Source of the DNA: an uncultured Clostridia bacterium
GTDB lineage: Bacteria; Bacillota; Clostridia; Christensenellales; UBA3700
Direction of reading: 5' to 3'
Length of the DNA: 64,000 bases
Assembly: GCA_947038565.1 (NCBI GenBank)
Contig: CAMQWP010000007.1
Location: 1-64,000 of the forward strand
This document shows positions 37,846-45,891 of this stretch, in pieces (within the stretch, counting starts at the first letter, position 1; every line of letters begins with the position of its first letter). The translations under genes and the position numbers were made by a program. A model generated the notes under the pieces. The model had not been told where the DNA came from and made no database searches. It was given only the letters and a program-made list of their open reading frames with translations.

Positions 37846-38403
37846 TTAATTAATAATTAATCTGTTTATTAGATTGCTAAGCATGACAGTATCTAAACTG
37901 TCATTATCTATACCTATAATGTTTCTTATTGCTACACCTTCAATAATAGATAATAACAATTTAGCATAAAAGTAATTCTCATCATTCTTTTTGTATCTAT
38001 CTAAGCACTCGCTTATCATTGATGTCCATTCTGTATATTTATTCTTAAACTTAGTCTTTAGATCTGGACATTTTACTACACTATAAGAAAGCAACATGTA
38101 ATGCATTAATTCTAATTCAGCATTTCTTGTTATTACGTGTACAAGCCATTTAGCTATTGACTTGATATTTTTTATAACTCTTTCTTCTTTTAGAAAAGTT
38201 GAAAACATCAAATCTACTTTATAAAAGTATTCATCAGCAACGGCATGAATGATAGCGTTTTTATTTTTAAAATGATAGTACAAAGTACCTTTACTAATCC
38301 CAACAGCCTCTGAAATATCTGCAACACCTGTCTCACTAATTCCATATTTCAAAAATAGTTTAGTAGATTCGTCAAGTATCTTTTCTTTTAAATCTTTTTT
38401 CAT
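37846..38403 (-). CDS. TetR-family transcriptional regulator
   Basis: The 185-residue protein has the N-terminal helix-turn-helix typical of TetR (ILDESTKLFLKYGISETGV, then SEAVGISKGTLYYHFKNK, about 10-50). A helical ligand domain with no recognisable specificity follows. I start at the ATG at 38403, six bases after GGAG; an in-frame GTG two codons earlier overlaps that site. Flanked by two degV genes in the same orientation, it is likely to control fatty-acid capture in response to an acyl ligand, as FabT/FadR-type regulators do; that is inference. Confidence 0.9.
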   Translation of the reverse strand: MKKDLKEKILDESTKLFLKYGISETGVADISEAVGISKGTLYYHFKNKNAIIHAVADEYFYKVDLMFSTFLKEERVIKNIKSIAKWLVHVITRNAELELMHYMLLSYSVVKCPDLKTKFKNKYTEWTSMISECLDRYKKNDENYFYAKLLLSIIEGVAIRNIIGIDNDSLDTVMLSNLINRLIIN

Positions 38404-38483
38404 CGTCACTCCAAACCATATAGGTCAAAATATCTTTTTGGCTGATAAATACTTACCTAGTCCGCAAAGGAATACTCTAACAA

Positions 38484-39356
38484 TTATAAAGCGTATCTAG
38501 CCTCGCCCATGAAGAACATAGCTATAGTACCTTTACCAGTGTGAGACCCGATAACTTTTGTTAATTGAACATAAAGAACCTTAACACCAGTATTTCTTTC
38601 TATTTGACTACCTAATTGACGTGCAGTATGTTCGTCATCACCATGAGTCATTACCATGAAGTCACATAATTTCTTGTCAATTTTACGCATAGCAGTCTCT
38701 AGCAATATCTTACATGCTTTTTTCATGCCACGAGCTTTACTATCAGCACGTATCTTACCTAGATTATCAATAGCAAGGATAGGCTTAATTCCTAAAAGTG
38801 TACCTATAGATGCCTCTAACGTTCTGATACGACCGCTCTTCTTTAAGTGTACAAGGTCATCAACGATAAACATAGGTACTACATTAGGAAGAATACTCTC
38901 AATATAACCTACAGTCTCGTCAAATGACTTACCTTCTTCTCTAAGTCTTAAACTTTCGCTTACAAGTATTCCTAATCCACCGCTACCGTTTAAAGTGTCA
39001 ACCAAAGCGAATTTACGCTCTGGAAATTTTTCAAGTAATGCTTTAATAGTAGGCTGGAAGTTTGCGTGACAAGCACTTACACCTGACGAAAGCCCAAGAT
39101 AAATTATGTCATAACCTTCTTCAAATGCTTTCTCAAACATTAGATTAGACAAGTACTGATTTATCTGTGAAGTATTAGCCATATTGCCTTCAGACAACAA
39201 TCTGTAATAATCTTCAAATGAAATCTCGTCATCATTGATATACTCCTTACCACATAAAGTGAATGGAAGAATACACTTTATAACATCAGTATGCTTAGCC
39301 CAAAACTCCGCTGGCATATCGCAAGTATTATCTGTACTAACTAAAAATTTACCCAT
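38484..39356 (-). CDS. DegV-family (FakB-like) fatty-acid-binding protein
   Basis: This 290-residue paralogue of the protein at 36829 begins FLVSTDNTCDMPAEFW. It has TSQINQYLSN, LGLSSGVSACHANFQ, NGSGGLGILV and GSHTGKGTIAMFF. It should bind a fatty acid and hand it to a fatty acid kinase. It is the first gene of the degV-tetR-degV series. The start follows AGAGG. Its promoter and a GC-rich direct repeat at the predicted transcription start are listed separately. Confidence 0.93.
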   Translation of the reverse strand: MGKFLVSTDNTCDMPAEFWAKHTDVIKCILPFTLCGKEYINDDEISFEDYYRLLSEGNMANTSQINQYLSNLMFEKAFEEGYDIIYLGLSSGVSACHANFQPTIKALLEKFPERKFALVDTLNGSGGLGILVSESLRLREEGKSFDETVGYIESILPNVVPMFIVDDLVHLKKSGRIRTLEASIGTLLGIKPILAIDNLGKIRADSKARGMKKACKILLETAMRKIDKKLCDFMVMTHGDDEHTARQLGSQIERNTGVKVLYVQLTKVIGSHTGKGTIAMFFMGEARYAL

Positions 39357-39389
39357 AAAAAAACCTCTTTTTGATTAATAATTATTTAT

Positions 39390-39409
39390 CGACCGACCGT
39401 CCGACCGAC
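39390..39409. repeat. CGACCGAC direct repeat at the degV transcription start (candidate operator)
   Basis: CGACCGAC occurs at 39390-39397 and again at 39402-39409, joined by CGTC, giving five 4-bp CGAC-like units in a row. It is a marked GC island in AT-rich DNA. It falls at about +1 to +20 of the predicted minus-strand transcript, an ideal repressor position. The TetR gene two positions downstream is the obvious candidate ligand. Confidence 0.6.
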
Positions 39410-39416
39410 TATAAAT

Positions 39417-39445
39417 ATTTTATCACAAAAATATTGTTATGTCAA
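39417..39445 (-). promoter_or_regulatory. Promoter of the degV-tetR-degV cluster
   Basis: A perfect TTGACA (39445-39440) and TAAAAT (39422-39417) are 17 bp apart on the minus strand, about 60 bases before the degV start. Confidence 0.75.
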
Positions 39446-39515
39446 TAGTAAATACGATAATTTTAAATAATTAGAAGTTATGTTACCAGATATTTACATA
39501 TATTTATTATACTAT

Positions 39516-39555
39516 AAAAAAATGGCAAACTAACTATATTAAAGCTAGCTTGCCA
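39516..39555 (-). terminator. Terminator of the phosphofructokinase genes
   Basis: TGGCAAACTAAC (39523-39534) pairs with GCTAGCTTGCCA (39544-39555), using G-U pairs in the RNA. On the minus strand seven U residues follow. It lies about 22 bases past the stop of the second phosphofructokinase. Confidence 0.88.
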
Positions 39556-39576
39556 AATAAATTTCTTTATATGATA

Positions 39577-40833
39577 TTACTTTTTAGGAACGAAGATTTT
39601 CTTTAACTTAGCAAATCTTGGAAGTCCATCTTCAAGTGGAGCTTTGCAGTCACCTTGAATAAGAGGAAGAGCGTAAGCAACGAATTCATCAGAGATTTGA
39701 GTACCATCATTGATGATCCACTCTGCTGGTACAGTCTTCTCAGTATTTGCAGCAAGCTCTAAAGGCATAGCATTAAACTTACATACATACTTACCATTAG
39801 CGTCATAAGTTCTCTCGAATACTACCATTTTATCAGTACCGCCAGCACAAGCTACTTTAACTGACTCACGACCAGCGATGAAAGCCTCTTCAACGTCAAC
39901 AGTACTAGCAAGGTGTGCACCACATCTTTGCATTAAGCTAAACTCGATAGCTCTAGTCTTACAACCAAAAGTCTCTTTACAAAGATTAGCAAGAGCTTGA
40001 CCTACACCACCCAATTGAGAGTGACCAAAAGAATCTTTTGTAAGATTATCAGCAAAAAGCTCAGCAATGTACTCGCCCTTGTCTGATTTGATACCCTCAG
40101 AAACAGCGATTAAGCACTTACCAGCGTTGTTATCCATAACATTCTTTACATCAGCAACGAATTTATCGATAGAGAAAGCAGTCTCTGGAAGATATATAAG
40201 CTCTGGACCTAAGCCTTTATGACAAGCTAGCTTAGTAGCAGCAGTAAGCCATCCAGCATTACGACCCATTACCTCAAGAACAGTAACCATTGGACTATCA
40301 TATACACCAGCGTCTAGCTTAACTTCCATAGTAGTAGTAGCTACATACTTAGCAGCACTTGCGAAACCAGGAGTGTGATCAGTACCAAAAAGGTCATTAT
40401 CAATAGTCTTAGGTACACCGATAACATTACAATCATAGCCAGAACCAGCCATGAATTTAGATATTTTATTACAAGTATCCATACTGTCATTTCCGCCGTT
40501 ATAGAAGAAATATCTAACATCATACTTTTTGAATACTTCTAATAATCTCTTATAATCAGTATCATCTACTTTATAATCTTTTAGCTTATATCTAACAGAA
40601 CCAAGTGCAGAACTTGGAGTGTTTTTTAGAAGCATAAGCTCTTTAATATCCTCTTTTGAAATATCGAAGAATTCTTCATTAAGAATACCTCTTATACCGT
40701 GAGCTGCACCGTATACCTCTGTGATACAATCCTGCTCTAATGCCTCGATGAAAACACCTGCGGCACTGCTGTTAATTACTGATGATGGTCCACCTGACTG
40801 ACCAAACATACAAGTTCCTCTTAAAATAGCCAT
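39577..40833 (-). CDS. pfp: Phosphofructokinase, probably pyrophosphate-dependent
   Basis: The 418-residue protein phosphorylates fructose 6-phosphate. It has a family-typical start MFGQSGGPSSVINSSAAG. The segment FFYNGGNDSMDT has Asp at the position where ATP enzymes have Gly (GGDGS), and PKTIDNDL has Lys where ATP enzymes have Gly (PGTIDND). Both changes mark the PPi-using class. EVMGRNAGW is also typical. It lies 28 bases after the ATP-type pfkA, so the cell would have both forms from one transcript. Phosphate-donor choice is inferred from these residues only. Confidence 0.85.
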   Translation of the reverse strand: MAILRGTCMFGQSGGPSSVINSSAAGVFIEALEQDCITEVYGAAHGIRGILNEEFFDISKEDIKELMLLKNTPSSALGSVRYKLKDYKVDDTDYKRLLEVFKKYDVRYFFYNGGNDSMDTCNKISKFMAGSGYDCNVIGVPKTIDNDLFGTDHTPGFASAAKYVATTTMEVKLDAGVYDSPMVTVLEVMGRNAGWLTAATKLACHKGLGPELIYLPETAFSIDKFVADVKNVMDNNAGKCLIAVSEGIKSDKGEYIAELFADNLTKDSFGHSQLGGVGQALANLCKETFGCKTRAIEFSLMQRCGAHLASTVDVEEAFIAGRESVKVACAGGTDKMVVFERTYDANGKYVCKFNAMPLELAANTEKTVPAEWIINDGTQISDEFVAYALPLIQGDCKAPLEDGLPRFAKLKKIFVPKK

Positions 40834-40861
40834 AAAACAACCTCCAAATTATGTTAAAAAT

Positions 40862-41827
40862 TTAAATACTTAATATATTAATACGCTCATAAAGAGCTTT
40901 ATTAAATTCGCCTTTGCATGCCATAGCCTCATCAATATCCATATCGATAATTGCATTGTTTTTGATACCCACAACGCGACCTGACTTACCTTCCATCAAT
41001 AACTCTACAGCACGAACTCCGAAGTTCGCAGCAAGAGTTCTATCTGCCATACTAGGAGAGCCACCACGTTGGATATGTCCTAGAGTAGTTGATCTAAAAG
41101 ACAGTTTAGGATTAATGCCTTTCAGCATAATCTTAAGATCTTGAGCGGAACATACGCCCTCCGCAAGGACGATGATATCAGAGTTTTTACCCTTTTCCGC
41201 GTTATGATTTAATTTGTTTGAAATATCAATTATATTATAAGGTACTTCTGGGATAAGCACAGTCTCAGCACCACCACATAAAGCAGTATATAATGCTATA
41301 TCACCGCATTTTCTACCCATAACCTCGATTATACTAATACGATCATGTGAAGTCATAGTATCACGGATATTATTAATAGCTGATAAACAAGTATTGACAG
41401 AAGTGTCAAAACCTAAAGTAAAATCAGTATACTGAAGATCATTATCTATAGTACCCGGTATACCTACAGCATTAAAACCGAAATTAGTTTTAAGATCCTT
41501 TACACCCATAAAGCTACCATTACCACCGATAACTACTAAAGCATCAATTCTGTGCTTTTTAAGAGTATCCATTGCCTTCTGTTGACCTTCGATCTTCATG
41601 AATTCTGGACATCTAGCAGTCTTTAAGATAGTACCGCCTCTTTGGATAATATCAGAAACTGATCGTGCTTTTAGCTCGCGAAGATCATTGTCGATAAGAC
41701 CTTGATAACCTCTTTCCACGCCAAACACTTTAAGACCCTTATTAAGGGCAAATCTAGTTACGGCACGAATACAAGCATTCATGCCTGGTGCATCTCCACC
41801 ACTTGTTAAAATAGCTATTCTTTCCAT
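40862..41827 (-). CDS. pfkA: 6-phosphofructokinase (ATP-type)
   Basis: The 321-residue protein is the normal bacterial PfkA length. It shows ILTSGGDAPGMNACIRA at the N terminus, PGTIDNDLQYTDFTLGFDT with the catalytic Asp region, EVMGRKCGDIAL, and the C-terminal TTLGHIQRGGSPSMADR. The nucleotide motif reads GGNGS (101-105), so Asn103 replaces the Asp that coordinates Mg-ATP in E. coli PfkA. I start at the ATG at 41827 (GAGG upstream); an earlier in-frame start adds five residues. Its own promoter lies in the gap after mtrB. Confidence 0.93.
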   Translation of the reverse strand: MERIAILTSGGDAPGMNACIRAVTRFALNKGLKVFGVERGYQGLIDNDLRELKARSVSDIIQRGGTILKTARCPEFMKIEGQQKAMDTLKKHRIDALVVIGGNGSFMGVKDLKTNFGFNAVGIPGTIDNDLQYTDFTLGFDTSVNTCLSAINNIRDTMTSHDRISIIEVMGRKCGDIALYTALCGGAETVLIPEVPYNIIDISNKLNHNAEKGKNSDIIVLAEGVCSAQDLKIMLKGINPKLSFRSTTLGHIQRGGSPSMADRTLAANFGVRAVELLMEGKSGRVVGIKNNAIIDMDIDEAMACKGEFNKALYERINILSI

Positions 41828-41854
41828 AAATTTACCTCGCAATTGTGACCAAGT

Positions 41855-41882
41855 ATAATACGATTTCGATTATAACGGTCAA
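41855..41882 (-). promoter_or_regulatory. Predicted pfkA promoter with TGACC/GGTCA inverted repeat
   Basis: TTGACC (41882-41877) and TATTAT (41860-41855) are 16 bp apart on the minus strand, about 30 bases before pfkA. The plus strand also reads TGACCAAG (41846-41853), so TGACC and GGTCA form an inverted repeat across the promoter that resembles the TGACCAAA repeats near degV. Confidence 0.5.
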
Positions 41883-41920
41883 ATATTATAAATTAATATT
41901 TTTGAAATTGACTTAGTTTC

Positions 41921-42148
41921 CTATAACTTAATTACACCAAACTTAGTATAAACTTCAGCAGTACCTTTAATCTTTATTAAAGAAGTTTTATCAGTAAACT
42001 GCACTATTAGCAACTCTCCACTATTCACATTTTCCGTGTGATGAGGGCGAGTGTCGTTACCCCTTGTCATGCCTACTACTTGAGCACCGTCGCTCAATGC
42101 TTTTACTACGATATAATCATTAGTAAAATCTGTTGAATTCAGTTCCAT
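41921..42148 (-). CDS. mtrB: Tryptophan RNA-binding attenuation protein (TRAP) homologue
   Basis: From the ATG at 42148 (AAGGAG upstream) the product has 75 residues, the size of Bacillus TRAP. That protein forms an 11-subunit ring which binds (G/U)AG repeats when loaded with Trp. The core DYIVVKALSDGAQVVGMTRG..HHTE aligns directly. Against my recall of B. subtilis TRAP, the Trp-contact residues T25, T30, Q47, T49 and S53 are all kept (here T28, T33, Q50, T52, S56). The RNA-binding triad K37/K56/R58 becomes N40/K59/K61. It stands alone between dnaE and pfkA with its own promoter; no trp gene, anti-TRAP or (G/U)AG array is in the window. Confidence 0.9.
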   Translation of the reverse strand: MELNSTDFTNDYIVVKALSDGAQVVGMTRGNDTRPHHTENVNSGELLIVQFTDKTSLIKIKGTAEVYTKFGVIKL

Positions 42149-42181
42149 AATGCACTCCTTTTGGTATAAATAATACGTACT

Positions 42182-42225
42182 TGCAATGATTTGCAATCAT
42201 ACAACAATATAAACATATCATTGCA
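42182..42225 (-). promoter_or_regulatory. Structured mtrB leader with two mutually exclusive hairpins
   Basis: TGCAATGAT (42182-42190) pairs perfectly with ATCATTGCA (42217-42225). The overlapping ATGATT (42186-42191) can instead pair with AATCAT (42195-42200). Both lie in the predicted mtrB 5' untranslated region, which suggests, without proving, a switchable leader. Confidence 0.4.
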
Positions 42226-42254
42226 CCTTACCACCAGCTAATACTTATCAATAC

Positions 42255-42283
42255 ATTTTAATATAAATTAGTCAATTTGTCAA
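42255..42283 (-). promoter_or_regulatory. Predicted mtrB promoter
   Basis: A perfect TTGACA (42283-42278) and TAAAAT (42260-42255) are 17 bp apart on the minus strand, directly after the dnaE stop. This gives mtrB a leader of about 100 nt. Confidence 0.7.
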
Positions 42284-42288
42284 GGAAA

Positions 42289-45200
42289 TTAGAGTTTCTT
42301 ATAATTATTTTCACCAACAATGCTCGCAAGCTCAAGGTATAATGTATTAGTGTCCTGTACGCATACACCACTATTTAGACCTTTACCACGGAATTTTAAT
42401 ATACACGGCATAAGACCAGGGTACGCTTTAAGCACTCGTAATACTTCATCTACAGCACTGTAGTCCTCACTTACTATATTAATATACAGTTTGCTAGGCT
42501 TAGAATTAACGTCACTACTAGCATTTTTAACAATACTAGCAAGCTCACCGTTTAGTCCCCATTCTTTCAAACTTTTTGCGATGATTTGCGGACGTCCTGA
42601 CACTTGCAACTCACCACTTACCATGATTATCTTATCTTTCTCTAATAGATGCTTACATTTTTCATAAGAAGTAGGGAACAGTACAATGTCGATAGAGTCG
42701 TAAAGATCTTCTACTTTTAATATTGCCATATTCTTTCCGTTCTTAGTTTGTCTGACACGAATATCAGATATAAGCCCACCAAAATCTACTTGTTTCTTGT
42801 CATAATCTTTTACAATACTAGTTACATCACCATTGATATCACTATCTTCCTCTTCGACTGGCTCAGTAGGTTTAGTTTCCATTTGTATAAGCGGTTTGAT
42901 ATTATTTAGAGTAAAGTTCATGTTTGAAAACAGATCACGATACTCATCAAGTGGATGACCACTCATATAGATATTAAGCATTTCTTTTTCCATTGTAAGT
43001 GCTTCGTTACGCGGATATTCCTCTATTATAAATAATGGAGAGTCTTCCACTTTCTCATCTATCACATCAAACATAGTCATTTGACCAGAATCACTGATTT
43101 TCTTATCATGCTTATTAAGAAGAATAATGCTTTCGTAATTAGCAATAAGAGTTGCCCTAGTATGACCAAAACAATCAAATGCACCAGCTTTAATAAGCGA
43201 CTCAATCATACGCTTATTTACAGCTGACTTATCACATCTTCTGATAAAGTCATGGATGCTCGCAAACTCGCCATTTTCATCTCTTTCTTTTATGACTGAA
43301 TGTATAGCAAGATCACCAACATTCTTAATACCCATCAGACCGTAACGCATGTTTTCATTTTCGCATGAAAAATAAACGCTAGATTTATTAATGTCAGGCG
43401 GATAAATTATTATATCAGTATTCCTAAGATACTCTACATACTTAGCTATTTCGTCTTGGTTAGTGATACGATTATTTATAACCGCAGCAATAAACTGTAC
43501 TGGATAATAGCACTTTAAGAATGCTGTCTCATACGAACATACTGCATACGCAGCAGCGTGCGATTTATTAAACGCATACGACGCAAAGTTCATCATGATA
43601 TCAAATATCTCGTTACCAATTATTTCTGGCACGCCATTACTTAATGCACCATCAACGGCAAGCTCGGCCGGATGATCAAGACTACCATCTGAATTATACG
43701 TTGCTTCTTTTGCGGGAGCACCATTAACGAATATAGCTCTTTCTTTCGCCATTACGTCAGCTTTTTTCTTACCCATCGCACGACGTAATATATCAGCTCT
43801 ACCATAAGTATACCCCGCTAGTTTCTGCACTACTTGCATTACTTGCTCTTGATATACAAGACAGCCATATGTCATATTCAGTATAGGCTCAAGCAATGGA
43901 TGAAGATACGATATAAGCTCTGGGTTATTTTTACTTTCAATATACTTAGGTATACTATCCATAGGACCTGGTCTGTAAAGTGAAATACCGGCTATTACAT
44001 CCTCTATCGAAGTAGGCAACAGCTGTTTCATAAACTTTTTCATACCTGGCGACTCTAGCTGGAAAACTGCGTCAGTTTCGCCTGAGCCTAGTAGTCTATA
44101 GACATTTTTATCTTCGTAGCCGAGCTCTTCAAAGTCAATAATACGTCCAGTAGTTTCTTTAACATACTGCTTAGCTTTTTTTATATCGGTAAGAGTCCTT
44201 AGACCTAAGAAATCCATCTTAAGCATACCGACTTCTTCTACTTCATCCTTCTGGAACTGAGTTGTGATATCATCTCCACTCCTAGATAGCGGAACAAAGT
44301 CAGATATTACCTCTTTACATATAACAACGCCCGCAGCATGCTTAGAACAGTTCCTCGGCATACCCTCTATTTTCATAGCTATCTCTAGTACTTTCCTCAT
44401 CTCTGGATTGTTATTATAAGCGTCTACTATCTCTGGGATTAAGTCAGGGAATAATCCCTCATCATTAGGCATAAAACCAAGTAATTTCTTTAGTTTGACT
44501 TTTCCTAAAGGTATAAGTTTAGTAAGCGCATTTACTTCTGATAACGGTACTTCGTATACTCTCGCAACGTCTTTTATCGCATTTTTAGTAGCAAGTGTTC
44601 CTAGTGCTAGTATTTGACATACTTTATCAGCACCGTATTTTTCAATAACATATTCGATTATCTTGCCTCTTCCGTCCACACAAAAATCAATATCAAAATC
44701 GGGGTTACTTACACGCTCTGGATTAAGAAAACGCTCAAAAAGCAGATTGAATCTAAGCGGCTCAACATTTGTAATACCTATCGCATATGCAATGATACTA
44801 CCTACACCACTTCCCCTACCAGCACCGACTGGTATATCATTTCGCCTTGCATAATCTATAAAATCCCATACTATTAGATAGTACTCGGAAAATCCCATCT
44901 TTATAATGATGTCCAGCTCGTACTCAAAACGATCTTTTATCTCATCAGTAATTGTAGTATATCTTTTCCTTAATCCCTCTTCGCCAAGAGTCCTTAAAAA
45001 ATCAGCAGGAGCTTGTCCAGTATCAGGGTGATAAGGAGGCAGCAGATCTTTCTTTTCAATACGCACCTTACACTTGCTTGCTATCTCAAAAGGTGTCTCC
45101 AATGACTCAGGACACCAACTGAATAATTCTTCCATCTCTTCATAAGTTTTCAGGTAGAATTCTGAGCCTGTAAATCTCATTCTCTTAGGATCATTTATTT

Positions 45201-45891
45201 TCTTACCTGTCTGTATGCAAAGTAATACGTCATGCATTTCAGCATCCGCTTTTTCTATATAATGTACGTCATTTGTAGCAACTACTTTAACGCCAATTTC
45301 TCGGGCGATCTTGACTAGCAAAGGATTGCATCGCTTCTCCTCAGGGATACCATGATCTTGTATTTCGACATAAAAATCACCTTCAGCAAAGGTATCACGT
45401 AGCTCAATAGCATGTTCTTTCGCCTTTTCATAATCATTTTTAATTAGATATTGTGCGACTCTACCACCAATACAAGCAGTAGTACATATCAAGCCCTTAG
45501 AATGTTCTTTCAAAAACTTCATGTCAATACGAGGTTTGTAATAAAAACCATCAGTATATGCTATCGAATCGAGTTTTACTAGGTTTTTATAACCATCATT
45601 ATCTTTTGCGATAAGTAAAATATGATACATTACCTTGCTAGTCTTATCATACATATCGTCGCAAATATAAAGCTCACAGCCAATAATAGGCTCTATGCCG
45701 TTACTTACAGCAAGTTTTTGGAACGTATATACGCCAAACATTGCACCATGATCGGTAATAGCAATAGCTGGCATGTTTTTTTCTTTACACGCTTTTAGAA
45801 GTGGTGATTCCTTACCATTAACTAACCTAGCCGCACCATCAAGCAAACTATATTCAGTATGTACATGTAAATGTATAAAAGGTTTACTCAT
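42289..45891 (-). CDS. dnaE: DNA polymerase III alpha subunit, DnaE type
   Basis: The replicative polymerase subunit has 1200 residues from the chosen start. The N-terminal PHP domain begins FIHLHVHTEYSLLDGAARL. The catalytic acidic residues are in NPDFDIDFCVDGRG, with GRGSGVGSI just before. A helix-hairpin-helix region follows, and an OB fold near the C terminus reads VDFGGLISDIRVRQTKNGK. No 3'-5' exonuclease domain is present, so this is DnaE rather than PolC. The ATG at 45891 follows GGAG and overlaps the whiA stop by 8 bases; a longer frame would start inside whiA. Confidence 0.96.
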   Translation of the reverse strand: MSKPFIHLHVHTEYSLLDGAARLVNGKESPLLKACKEKNMPAIAITDHGAMFGVYTFQKLAVSNGIEPIIGCELYICDDMYDKTSKVMYHILLIAKDNDGYKNLVKLDSIAYTDGFYYKPRIDMKFLKEHSKGLICTTACIGGRVAQYLIKNDYEKAKEHAIELRDTFAEGDFYVEIQDHGIPEEKRCNPLLVKIAREIGVKVVATNDVHYIEKADAEMHDVLLCIQTGKKINDPKRMRFTGSEFYLKTYEEMEELFSWCPESLETPFEIASKCKVRIEKKDLLPPYHPDTGQAPADFLRTLGEEGLRKRYTTITDEIKDRFEYELDIIIKMGFSEYYLIVWDFIDYARRNDIPVGAGRGSGVGSIIAYAIGITNVEPLRFNLLFERFLNPERVSNPDFDIDFCVDGRGKIIEYVIEKYGADKVCQILALGTLATKNAIKDVARVYEVPLSEVNALTKLIPLGKVKLKKLLGFMPNDEGLFPDLIPEIVDAYNNNPEMRKVLEIAMKIEGMPRNCSKHAAGVVICKEVISDFVPLSRSGDDITTQFQKDEVEEVGMLKMDFLGLRTLTDIKKAKQYVKETTGRIIDFEELGYEDKNVYRLLGSGETDAVFQLESPGMKKFMKQLLPTSIEDVIAGISLYRPGPMDSIPKYIESKNNPELISYLHPLLEPILNMTYGCLVYQEQVMQVVQKLAGYTYGRADILRRAMGKKKADVMAKERAIFVNGAPAKEATYNSDGSLDHPAELAVDGALSNGVPEIIGNEIFDIMMNFASYAFNKSHAAAYAVCSYETAFLKCYYPVQFIAAVINNRITNQDEIAKYVEYLRNTDIIIYPPDINKSSVYFSCENENMRYGLMGIKNVGDLAIHSVIKERDENGEFASIHDFIRRCDKSAVNKRMIESLIKAGAFDCFGHTRATLIANYESIILLNKHDKKISDSGQMTMFDVIDEKVEDSPLFIIEEYPRNEALTMEKEMLNIYMSGHPLDEYRDLFSNMNFTLNNIKPLIQMETKPTEPVEEEDSDINGDVTSIVKDYDKKQVDFGGLISDIRVRQTKNGKNMAILKVEDLYDSIDIVLFPTSYEKCKHLLEKDKIIMVSGELQVSGRPQIIAKSLKEWGLNGELASIVKNASSDVNSKPSKLYINIVSEDYSAVDEVLRVLKAYPGLMPCILKFRGKGLNSGVCVQDTNTLYLELASIVGENNYKKL

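Noticed and set aside
39390..39409. CGAC repeat as a CRISPR or long tandem array
   Set aside because: Only five 4-bp units over 20 bases with no spacers; a regulatory direct repeat fits better. No CRISPR array was noticed anywhere in the window.
42149..42288. TRAP-binding (G/U)AG repeats in the mtrB leader
   Set aside because: Only isolated UAG/GAG triplets occur here and in the other leaders inspected by eye; no run with 2-3 nt spacing.
44614..44877. Plus-strand ORF of 87 codons inside dnaE
   Set aside because: It is a shadow frame of a conserved gene and has no ribosome binding site; other plus-strand frames over minus-strand genes were rejected for the same reason.
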